DNA of 45,604 nucleotides, taken from assembly GCA_045659745.1 (NCBI GenBank), contig JAZRCL010000051.1, forward strand, positions 1 through 45,604, given 5' to 3'. The position numbers and the translations under genes are program-made. Every line of letters begins with the position of its first letter. Position 1 is the stretch's first letter. The notes under the pieces were generated by a model. The model had not been told where the DNA came from, did no database searches, and saw nothing but the letters and a program-made list of their open reading frames with translations. This document shows positions 1 to 6,896 of the stretch, piece by piece. Source of the stretch: SVTX01 sp045659745. Its GTDB lineage: Bacteria; Bacillota; Clostridia; Oscillospirales; CAG-272.

Positions 1-54
1 CCAGGTCCCAGTGAAAGCATTTCCATATGGGTACAACTCCCTCCATCCGCACCA
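1..54 (+). other. tRNA 3'-end-like fragment (degenerate or cut by window edge)
   Basis: The last bases read as a tRNA 3' end: a seven-base acceptor strand CATCCGC, discriminator A and an encoded CCA ending at 54. They are preceded by a T-arm-like GGG-TACAACT-CCC. The T-stem has only three good pairs and the loop departs from the usual TTCRANT, so this is either a decayed tRNA or a genuine tRNA whose body lies left of the window. The matching 5' acceptor strand GCGGATG appears downstream at 93-99, but it lies inside the inverted repeat and not in a tRNA fold. The acceptor resembles clostridial tRNA-Leu from memory only. Confidence 0.3.
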
Positions 55-99
55 ACACAAAAGGCACCCATTGGGGTGCCTTTTGTGTTGGTGCGGATG
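44..99. repeat. Perfect 26-bp inverted repeat with 4-nt loop
   Basis: Arms 44-69 and 74-99 are exact reverse complements around the loop ATTG. The inner part (AAAAGGCACCC / GGGTGCCTTTT) looks like a rho-independent terminator. The outer part continues perfectly into the tRNA-like acceptor end, which an ordinary terminator would not do. The right arm is also the first part of the tandem repeat that follows. Confidence 0.75.
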
Positions 100-322
100 A
101 AGGGCAACGCATAACCCATCGCCTGAAATCGCAGATTTCAGGTGAAAGTTCAAGTCCCGCCCTCGCGGATATAGATTGCTTTATCGGTTGCCTCCTTTTG
201 TGTTGGTGCAGACGAAGGACAATGAAGAACCTATTGCCTGAAATCGCAGATTTCAGGTGAAAGTTCAAGTCCCGCCCTCACCAACATTGATTGCTTTATT
301 GGGTGCTTTTTTGTGTTATCGC
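81..322. repeat. Tandem imperfect repeats, period about 115 bp
   Basis: TTTTGTGTTGGTGC occurs at 81-94 and 196-209, with a decayed third copy at 309-322. A 44-bp stretch is identical at 121-164 and 236-279. That core contains a 9-bp hairpin (CCTGAAATC, loop GCA, GATTTCAGG) followed by a T-arm-like GTTCAAGTC. The repeats hold no credible gene; the short open frame through them has no ribosome binding site. They look like degenerate tRNA-derived or small mobile repeats. The rest of 1-355 holds nothing else that I recognise. Confidence 0.7.
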
Positions 323-355
323 AGATAAATTTCTACAAAAAAACTACTCATCTTA

Positions 356-384
356 TTGACACCCATTTTCAAATGCGGTATAAT
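356..384 (+). promoter_or_regulatory. SigA promoter of the MFS gene
   Basis: TTGACA at 356-361 and TATAAT at 379-384, separated by 17 bp, match the vegetative consensus exactly. The start codon is 33 bp downstream of the -10 box. Confidence 0.85.
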
Positions 385-417
385 AACATACAGATATAAA
401 CTTCTGTAGAGGGAAAT

Positions 418-1641
418 ATGAAATTCAAAGAAAAATTCGCGTGTCTTTCTGACCGCAAGGTGAGCAGCTTTATTTTTCTGCAGGTGTTTTTCAACGGTAT
501 GATAACCATACTGAACATCTTTGTAAACACCTTTTTGCTTAAAGCTTACGGCAACACCTCAAGTGAGGTAATGATATACAATATAATTTTAGCGACAGTC
601 CAGCCTATCGCTATGTGTACGTCGTTCTGGATTTCCCGACGCGGAGGGTATCTCCTGACGCAGAGAATAGGCTTTGGCTTTTATGCGGTGGCGCTTGTTC
701 TTATGTGCATTTTCGGTGAGGACATAGCCTTTCTGTATCCCTTGCTTGCGATGCTTATAAGCTTTGGCGCGGGATATTACTACGCTATTTACAGTGTTCA
801 GATGATCCACTATACCCATGACGGAAACAGAGATGCAATATCGGGGGTTTTGACTGTGCTGGGCACGATAATATCGCTCATACTTCCAATACTCTCAGGA
901 TATCTCATTACAATATTTAATGAGTTTATCGGCTACAAAATAGTCTTTGGCCTTGTGGCGCTTATAGCTTTTGCGGCTTTGTTTACTACGACAAGGCTCC
1001 AAAAGATAGAAACATGCAAGAAAAATATCCGTTTTTTTCAGGTATTCAAGACTATATGCAAAAACAAAGACGGCAGACGCATAATGATAGTAAATCTTCT
1101 TGATAACTTCAGATGCTTTACCATAGGACTGTACATAACCATACTTGTGTACCGAATTGTAAGCGACGAAATGACCGTCAGTTTGATAGCAGGGGTGGGA
1201 AGCACTCTCGTTATTATTGGCGCGATAGTTTATGGCGTTGTTATCTCAAAGGAGAACAGGGTAAAATCCATACTTATAGGAACTGTTTTGACACTTGCCG
1301 CGTGCTGTGTTATGTGGTTTGGCTTTAACCTCTGGACACTCAGTATATTTTATTTTGTATACAGCTTTTTCAACATTTTCGTAAATATGCCTGTAATAAA
1401 CACGTATTTTAACGTGATCGAGCAGAAAATGGGAATGACCGATGAGGCGGCAGAGGTGCATACCGTCAGAGAGTTCTTTATCGCCGCGGGCAGACTTATA
1501 GGTATTCTTATGATACTTATAGCTCCGAAAAACGACTTTGGCTCGGTTTTGGTGCTGGCGATATTTGTAGCGTCCGCGTTTGCAAGCGCGATTTTGATAA
1601 AGAGTATAAACAAAAACACAACAGAGAATAACCAAGAATAA
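418..1641 (+). CDS. MFS-family permease
   Basis: This is a 407-residue, strongly hydrophobic polytopic protein with about 12 membrane-spanning stretches, the size and pattern of a major facilitator superfamily transporter. A polar loop around residues 195-220 (RLQKIETCKKN) probably separates the two six-helix halves. A short GGNRD/RDA loop lies between the early helices. The start has a GAGGGA ribosome binding site and a consensus promoter. The gene stands alone and ends in a terminator shared with pnuC. The substrate cannot be inferred; there is no neighbouring catabolic or resistance gene to guide it. Confidence 0.7.
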   Translation: MKFKEKFACLSDRKVSSFIFLQVFFNGMITILNIFVNTFLLKAYGNTSSEVMIYNIILATVQPIAMCTSFWISRRGGYLLTQRIGFGFYAVALVLMCIFGEDIAFLYPLLAMLISFGAGYYYAIYSVQMIHYTHDGNRDAISGVLTVLGTIISLILPILSGYLITIFNEFIGYKIVFGLVALIAFAALFTTTRLQKIETCKKNIRFFQVFKTICKNKDGRRIMIVNLLDNFRCFTIGLYITILVYRIVSDEMTVSLIAGVGSTLVIIGAIVYGVVISKENRVKSILIGTVLTLAACCVMWFGFNLWTLSIFYFVYSFFNIFVNMPVINTYFNVIEQKMGMTDEAAEVHTVREFFIAAGRLIGILMILIAPKNDFGSVLVLAIFVASAFASAILIKSINKNTTENNQE

Positions 1642-1646
1642 ACAAT

Positions 1647-1679
1647 AAAACAGTCCAAGTCGCAGACTTGGACTGTTTT
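1647..1679. terminator. Bidirectional terminator between MFS gene and pnuC
   Basis: A perfect 15-bp inverted repeat (1647-1661 and 1665-1679, loop GCA) has A4 on the left and T4 on the right, so it can end transcription from both convergent genes. Confidence 0.85.
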
Positions 1680-1684
1680 CATCA

Positions 1685-2377
1685 TCAATTTGTTTGCCGC
1701 TTTTCCATTTTCAGCCAACTATAAAATCCATAAATATCATTTACCAGAAACATTACAAAGCAGATAGCGACAGAAAGATAGGATATATCCGTTATAGTTG
1801 CCATTATCCAAAGAAAAATCAGAATGATATCGTTTGCCGCATACGCAAGGGCAAAATACGCGCTGCGCCTGAAGGTTAAATATACTGCAAGAAAGCTTGT
1901 AGTGATGGACAATGTGCTTAGAATTAAATTTGATGTATTAAAGGCTCTTAATATGAAATAAAAGATAAAGGTTACAGCGGCTGTCAGCGCAATCATAAAA
2001 AATATCTCTTTATGCTTTAATCGGTTTACTTTAACCTCGGATTTGTTTCCTTTATACGGGTTTTTCAGCCAAGCGATCAATGCAAAAAGTGACATAGGTG
2101 CTGTCATTCCAAGATACGTTATCATCTCTCCATAATAGGCAAAGCTCCAGGAAATAGCACCGTACAACGCGCTGAAAATAATCATCAATAATTGTCCGAA
2201 TGGGTTGCCCTTTGCGCTGAAGATCAAGGAGGTTGCTCCTATCAGAGAAGCGATAAGCGTTAAATAGCTTTCTCTGTCAAATATACAAAAAGAAATGATA
2301 ATAAGTGTCACTGAGGAGCACCACAGTATAAGCTCGCCCTTTGAAAAATATTTGATAAGAGCTTTGATTTTACTCAT
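1685..2377 (-). CDS. pnuC: PnuC-like nicotinamide riboside (vitamin) transporter
   Basis: The product is a 230-residue integral membrane protein with about seven hydrophobic helices and the PnuC hallmarks: a WLKNPY segment after the third helix and a C-terminal NDxxGFYSWLK motif. PnuC proteins import nicotinamide riboside (or thiamine or riboflavin in paralogues) by facilitated diffusion for cofactor salvage. The chosen ATG follows GGAGG by six bases. A longer open frame extends 25 codons upstream, but those codons lie inside the structured leader. The gene ends in tandem TGA codons. The substrate of this copy is inferred from family only. Confidence 0.85.
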   Translation of the reverse strand: MSKIKALIKYFSKGELILWCSSVTLIIISFCIFDRESYLTLIASLIGATSLIFSAKGNPFGQLLMIIFSALYGAISWSFAYYGEMITYLGMTAPMSLFALIAWLKNPYKGNKSEVKVNRLKHKEIFFMIALTAAVTFIFYFILRAFNTSNLILSTLSITTSFLAVYLTFRRSAYFALAYAANDIILIFLWIMATITDISYLSVAICFVMFLVNDIYGFYSWLKMEKRQTN

Positions 2378-2482
2378 AAAACCTCCAAAAAAATAAACAC
2401 CCGTTCTGCGTATCTTCAAAGACCTAACGATACGCAAACGAATGCCTTGCATTTCCTACCCGGTGGCAGATTTTTATTCTTT
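2378..2482 (-). promoter_or_regulatory. Structured 5' leader of pnuC, candidate riboswitch
   Basis: The transcript from the promoter at 2489-2517 has a leader of about 105 nt. It can form an 8-bp hairpin (2407-2414 with 2429-2436, 14-nt loop), a 5-bp hairpin (2441-2445 with 2449-2453) and a short closing helix (2398-2401 with 2462-2465), which together make a three-way-junction-like layout. A T-run precedes the GGAGG ribosome binding site. I cannot match it to TPP, FMN, preQ1 or any other aptamer that I know in detail. Confidence 0.45.
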
Positions 2483-2488
2483 TTCAAC

Positions 2489-2517
2489 ATTGTAGCACTT
2501 TTATAGCTTAATGTCAA
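2489..2517 (-). promoter_or_regulatory. SigA promoter of pnuC
   Basis: Read on the minus strand, TTGACA (2517-2512) and TACAAT (2494-2489) are separated by 17 bp. Confidence 0.8.
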
Positions 2518-2568
2518 GCCTTTATGTGAAGCCTGAGTGTATTTTTTCAAAAAATTATGTTTAATCTA

Positions 2569-2597
2569 TTGAAAACACAAAGGCTTTGTGATAAAAT
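2569..2597 (+). promoter_or_regulatory. ddh promoter with an internal dyad
   Basis: TTGAAA (2569-2574) and TAAAAT (2592-2597) are spaced by 17 bp. The spacer holds a perfect 15-bp dyad, CACAAAG-G-CTTTGTG (2576-2590), a plausible repressor site. No regulator is encoded next to it. Confidence 0.65.
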
Positions 2598-2636
2598 ATT
2601 AATGTTCGAAATTTCATAGAAAGGCAAACCTCGAAA

Positions 2637-3620
2637 ATGAGTATAAGAGTAGGAATTTTTGGATACGGAAATCTCGGCAGAGGAGTAGAGTGCGCCATAT
2701 ACCAGAATAGCGATATGCAGCTTGTTGGTGTGTTTACCCGCCGCGCGCCCGAGAGCGTGAAGACCGTGCGTGACGTACCCGTCTATCACGTTGATGCCGT
2801 GTCTGAGATGACTGATAAAATAGACGTAATGATAATCTGTGGCGGAAGCGCGACGGATCTCCCCGTGCAGACCCCCGCAATAGCAAGACTTTATAACTGT
2901 GTTGACAGCTTCGACACACACGCAAAAATCCCCGAGCATTTTGAAAACGTAGACAAGGCGGCAAGAGAGTCTGGCAAAGTCGCGCTTATCTCAGTAGGCT
3001 GGGACCCGGGTATGTTCTCGCTCAACCGTCTTTACGGAGGCGCGATACTGCCATGTGGCAAGGATTATACCTTCTGGGGACGCGGCGTAAGTCAGGGGCA
3101 CTCAGACGCTATAAGACGAATCGACGGAGTGCTTGACGCAAAGCAGTACACCATTCCCGTTGAGAACGCGCTTGAGGCTGTAAGATGCGGCGACAACCCC
3201 GAGCTTACCACTCGTCAGAAGCACACAAGAGAGTGCTTTGTCGTAGCAGCAGATGGCGCGGATAAGGCGAGAATAGAGAGCGAAATAAAGAATATGCCCA
3301 ACTATTTTGCGGACTACGACACCACGGTGCATTTCATCTCCAAGGAAGAGCTTGACCGCGATCACGCGGGCATACCTCACGGCGGATTCGTTATCCGTAG
3401 CGGCAAAACGGGAGCACAGCTTGAGCATAATCACATAATTGAGTATAGCTTGAAGCTTGATTCCAACCCCGAATTTACCGCATCGGTTATCGTGGCTTAC
3501 GCAAGAGCCGCGTACAGAATGAATATTGAGGGCGCGAGCGGTTGCAAGACCGTGCTTGACGTTCCCCCCGCGTATATAAGCGCGAAAACGGGCGCAGAGC
3601 TCCGTAGAGAACTGCTTTAA
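2637..3620 (+). CDS. ddh: meso-diaminopimelate D-dehydrogenase
   Basis: This 327-residue protein matches diaminopimelate dehydrogenase along its length. It has an N-terminal Rossmann motif (GIFGYGNLGRG, about residues 7-17), FTRR for NADPH phosphate contact, the SFDTHAKIP and SVGWDPGMFS motifs, and the WGRGVSQGHSDAIRRI substrate-binding segment. The enzyme makes meso-DAP from tetrahydrodipicolinate in one NADPH- and ammonia-dependent step, supplying lysine and peptidoglycan. An AGAAAGG ribosome binding site precedes the ATG. The following lipoprotein gene starts 23 bp after the stop, so co-transcription is possible. Confidence 0.95.
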   Translation: MSIRVGIFGYGNLGRGVECAIYQNSDMQLVGVFTRRAPESVKTVRDVPVYHVDAVSEMTDKIDVMIICGGSATDLPVQTPAIARLYNCVDSFDTHAKIPEHFENVDKAARESGKVALISVGWDPGMFSLNRLYGGAILPCGKDYTFWGRGVSQGHSDAIRRIDGVLDAKQYTIPVENALEAVRCGDNPELTTRQKHTRECFVVAADGADKARIESEIKNMPNYFADYDTTVHFISKEELDRDHAGIPHGGFVIRSGKTGAQLEHNHIIEYSLKLDSNPEFTASVIVAYARAAYRMNIEGASGCKTVLDVPPAYISAKTGAELRRELL

Positions 3621-3643
3621 TAAAAAAGAAAAGGAATATCATA

Positions 3644-5284
3644 ATGAAGAGAATTTTAGTATTATTTATTGCAATATGTCTTGCCGTGTGCTGCTTTGTA
3701 GCTTGCGACAACACAAATGATAACAATAACAACAATGATGGCAATGTCGGATCTACAGTAGAATTTTATGAGTACGCCTCAGACAAGAGCGTAAGCGTGG
3801 AGGGTAGCTACTATGACCCCAAGAACACGGGCGCGGGCGTTGATGTTGATATGGAAAAAGTCAAGGCAGAAATAAATGCGTACGACTATAAGGATTTTGC
3901 AAAAACCGAAGACGTGACCGATTTCATCGTCATAAGAGTGAAGAATTACGGTGACATAGTTGTGGCTATGCGCTCGGATATAGCTCCCAAGACCGCTGCG
4001 AACTTCAAAAAGCTTGTCTCCGAGGGATTCTACACAGACCTTATATTCCATAGAGTTGTGAAGGGCTTTATGATACAGGGCGGTGGAATGTACGCAAACG
4101 GGGCGGAGAAGGATGCCGCATCCATTTTCGGTGAGTTTACCGTCAACGGATTTGAAAATAAGCTCGAGCACGTTAAGGGTGTAATCTCTATGGCGCGCAC
4201 ACAGGTTATGAACTCAGCATCCTCGCAGTTCTTCCTTATGCACGAGCATAGCCCTCACCTTGACAGCCAGTATGCGGGATTTGGATATGTTCTTGCGGGT
4301 CTTGATGTTGTTGACGCTATTGCAAACTGCAAGGTCAATAATCCTTCGTCGTCCTCTCCTTCGCCTGTTGAGGATGTCGTTATTATGGAAGCATTTTTCG
4401 TAAAGCCTATTGAGGGTACGGGAATCGCATCTACAACCGAATACAAGCCCTGTGAGCATACCTATAGTGATTGGGAGGACGAGACTCCCGCAACCTGCAT
4501 AAAGACAGGAACACAAAAGAGAGCCTGCACACAGTGTGGGAAGACTCAGACTCAGACAGCTCCCTTAATTGCTCATCAGTATGACGGCTGCTTCTGCACT
4601 ATGTGCGGTGACTACAATTTTGAAGCATACGTTTATACGGAGGGCGGAGTGCTTGACACAAGCAAGACCGGCGCGGGCGAAAGCATAGATATGGAGACTG
4701 TGTCTGAGCAGATAGGCGCGTATGACGCCACCGACTTTGTTAAGAGCGAGGGCGTGACGGACTTTGTTGCAATAAAAATAAAGGGCTATGGAAATATAGT
4801 TATCGCGCTCAGAGGCGACGTTGCTCCTATAACGGTAGAGAACTTCAAAAAGCTTGTCTCCGAAGGCTTTTACAAGGATATTATCATACACAGAGTCGTT
4901 AAAGACTTTATGATACAGGGTGGATATAAGACGTCTGACGGAAGCACGAAAACTGCCGACAAGATAGTTGGTGAATTTGAGCTTAACGGACATAAAAACA
5001 ATCTTTCGCATATAGCGGGAGTTATCTCTATGGCGCGCGCAACTACTTATGACTCGGCTTCGTCGCAGTTCTTTATAATGCACGCGGATTACGCAGACCA
5101 GTTGGATGGCAATTACGCGACATTCGGATACGTTCTTGCGGGTATGGACGTAGTTGATGCTATTGCTAAATGCGAGGTTGACAACCCCTATTCACAGATT
5201 CCTGCGCCTATTGAGGACGTAGTGATAGAAGACGTGTTCTTCGTTGAACCCATTTTGGATACAGGACTTGCAATCACGGAATAA
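3644..5284 (+). CDS. Lipoprotein with two tandem cyclophilin-type prolyl isomerase domains
   Basis: The 546-residue product begins with a lipoprotein signal peptide (lipobox FVAC, lipidated Cys21) and an Asn/Asp-rich spacer. It has two cyclophilin domains, roughly residues 85-260 and 365-540. Both retain the HRVV...FMIQGG and SSQFF core; domain 1 has FHRVV and domain 2 IHRVV. Between them (about 268-325) is a Cys/His-rich module with CxxCG and CxCxxCG pairs. Extracytoplasmic cyclophilins assist folding of exported proteins at the membrane-wall interface. The duplication and the metal-binding-like linker are unusual; bacterial cyclophilins normally have one domain of about 160-200 residues. 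Confidence 0.9.
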   Translation: MKRILVLFIAICLAVCCFVACDNTNDNNNNNDGNVGSTVEFYEYASDKSVSVEGSYYDPKNTGAGVDVDMEKVKAEINAYDYKDFAKTEDVTDFIVIRVKNYGDIVVAMRSDIAPKTAANFKKLVSEGFYTDLIFHRVVKGFMIQGGGMYANGAEKDAASIFGEFTVNGFENKLEHVKGVISMARTQVMNSASSQFFLMHEHSPHLDSQYAGFGYVLAGLDVVDAIANCKVNNPSSSSPSPVEDVVIMEAFFVKPIEGTGIASTTEYKPCEHTYSDWEDETPATCIKTGTQKRACTQCGKTQTQTAPLIAHQYDGCFCTMCGDYNFEAYVYTEGGVLDTSKTGAGESIDMETVSEQIGAYDATDFVKSEGVTDFVAIKIKGYGNIVIALRGDVAPITVENFKKLVSEGFYKDIIIHRVVKDFMIQGGYKTSDGSTKTADKIVGEFELNGHKNNLSHIAGVISMARATTYDSASSQFFIMHADYADQLDGNYATFGYVLAGMDVVDAIAKCEVDNPYSQIPAPIEDVVIEDVFFVEPILDTGLAITE

Positions 5285-5290
5285 AAAACA

Positions 5291-5316
5291 AAAGGCTTGT
5301 CACTTGACAAGCCTTT
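5291..5316. terminator. Bidirectional terminator, cyclophilin gene / radA
   Basis: An 11-bp perfect inverted repeat (5291-5301, 5306-5316, loop ACTT) lies between the two convergent genes, with A-rich and T-rich flanks. Confidence 0.85.
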
Positions 5317-5320
5317 TTCT

Positions 5321-6703
5321 TTATTCATTTGTCTTAAGTACCCTTATAGCCTCGTATATGCTATGAATGGGGATAAGCTCAATAGTTGTATCTATTTTGC
5401 GCTTTTCAACATTCTTGTAGGGAACTATCGCCTTGGTAAAGCCGAGGCGTGCCGCTTCCTTTACGCGTTGCTCAAGATTAGAGACTGCGCGGCATTCTCC
5501 CGAAAGACCAAGCTCGCCTATTGCGATAAGGTCGTCGGGAACTACCTTGTCAGTCAGCGAGGAGATCATAGCGAGAGCTATCGCCGCATCGCTTGCGGGC
5601 TCGTCTATGTGAAGTCCTCCAATGACGTTGAGATAAACGTCGTTCTGATAAAATTTAAGTCCAAGACGCTTTTCAAGCACCGCGATAATAAGACAAGCGC
5701 GGTTGTAGTCAATTCCGTTTGACGTACGGCGCGGAGCGGGAAAGACGGTAGGAGAGACAAGAGCCTGTATCTCAGCAATTATCGGGCGCGTGCCCTCGAT
5801 AGTGCATACTGCGCAGTTGCCGGGAGTATTCTTGGGTCTGCCTGAGAGAAGCATCTCCGAGGGATTTTCTACCTCGATAAGTCCCTTGTCACCCATTTCA
5901 AAGACGCCTATTTCATTAGTCGAGCCAAAGCGGTTTTTGTTTGCGCGTATAATTCTGTACGACTGAAGCTTTTCGCCCTCAAAGCAGAGAACTGCGTCCA
6001 CCATGTGCTCAAGCACCTTGGGGCCCGCAATACCGCCCTCCTTGTTTACGTGACCCACGAAAAGCATTGATATGCCTTCGGATTTTGCTTTGCTGATAAA
6101 GGAAAGCGCGCACTCACGCACCTGCGTGATGCTACCGGGAGCGGATTTTATCTGCTCGTCGTATATGGTTTGGATAGAGTCTATGATTATCACGTCGGGC
6201 TTTATTTTGTCCGTCTGCTTTATAATATCGTCTATATTTGTTTCGGTGAGAATGTAGAGATTTTGACCCTGCACGCCGAGTCTCTTTGCGCGGAGCTTGA
6301 GCTGTCCGCCCGATTCCTCGCCCGATACGTAAAGCACCTTGCGGCTCTTGCCGAGACAGTCGGAAATCTGCATAAGAAGGGTAGACTTACCAATTCCGGG
6401 CTCACCCGATATAAGCACGACAGAGCCGTGAACAAGTCCGCCGCCAAGCACGCGGTCGAGCTCTCCAAGACCTGTGCCCGAGCGGATATATTCTGGCATT
6501 TCAAGCTCGCTATACGACACCGCAGTATTTGTTCCCATGGAGCTTGCCATACTTTTTCTCTTATTTGCGGCAGGCTCGGGGGACGTGCTTATAACGTCCT
6601 CGACCATTGTATTCCACGCGTTGCAGGATGGGCATTTTCCCATCCATTTGGGCGAATGGTATCCACATTCCGAGCAAATATATACTGTTTTAAGTCCTTT
6701 CAT
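5321..6703 (-). CDS. radA: DNA repair protein RadA (Sms)
   Basis: The 460-residue product has the full RadA architecture. There is an N-terminal four-cysteine zinc finger (C10, C13, C24, C27), a RecA-like ATPase with Walker A GEPGIGKST near residue 100, the RadA-specific KNRFG motif near 255, and a C-terminal Lon-like domain. RadA is a helicase-like motor promoting branch migration in recombination and natural transformation. A GTG four codons upstream is in frame, but the ATG at 6703 sits at the right distance from GAGGA, so it was chosen. The gene is divergent from spoIVA. Confidence 0.95.
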   Translation of the reverse strand: MKGLKTVYICSECGYHSPKWMGKCPSCNAWNTMVEDVISTSPEPAANKRKSMASSMGTNTAVSYSELEMPEYIRSGTGLGELDRVLGGGLVHGSVVLISGEPGIGKSTLLMQISDCLGKSRKVLYVSGEESGGQLKLRAKRLGVQGQNLYILTETNIDDIIKQTDKIKPDVIIIDSIQTIYDEQIKSAPGSITQVRECALSFISKAKSEGISMLFVGHVNKEGGIAGPKVLEHMVDAVLCFEGEKLQSYRIIRANKNRFGSTNEIGVFEMGDKGLIEVENPSEMLLSGRPKNTPGNCAVCTIEGTRPIIAEIQALVSPTVFPAPRRTSNGIDYNRACLIIAVLEKRLGLKFYQNDVYLNVIGGLHIDEPASDAAIALAMISSLTDKVVPDDLIAIGELGLSGECRAVSNLEQRVKEAARLGFTKAIVPYKNVEKRKIDTTIELIPIHSIYEAIRVLKTNE

Positions 6704-6737
6704 AAGAATCCTCACATCTAAAAACTTACATGTAATA

Positions 6738-6766
6738 AGTATATCATACGGCTAAAATTTTTTCAA
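6738..6766 (-). promoter_or_regulatory. SigA promoter of radA
   Basis: On the minus strand, TTGAAA (6766-6761) and TATACT (6743-6738) have a 17-bp spacer. Confidence 0.7.
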
Positions 6767-6794
6767 CACAAATTTAATAATTTTTTTGCGCCTA

Positions 6795-6823
6795 TCATAA
6801 ATGGCATAGCGAGTCCATATAAT
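6795..6823 (+). promoter_or_regulatory. Possible SigE promoter of spoIVA
   Basis: TCATAAA (6795-6801), a 14-bp gap and CATATAAT (6816-6823) resemble the mother-cell SigE pattern, which is the sigma factor known to drive spoIVA in Bacillus. The following leader holds a small hairpin (GGAGA / TCTCC, about 6842-6858). Confidence 0.5.
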
Positions 6824-6896
6824 TTAGCGATAGTATATCCAAGGAGAAACTAAATCTCCTAGGCAATCAGATTGCAAGAAAGGTACGGTGCAAATT

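Noticed and set aside
27..260. 77-residue open frame in the left repeats
   Set aside because: No ribosome binding site, and it runs through an inverted repeat and the tandem repeats.
81..322. CRISPR array at the left edge
   Set aside because: Repeats are long (115 bp period), only two to three copies, with no regular spacers and no cas genes.
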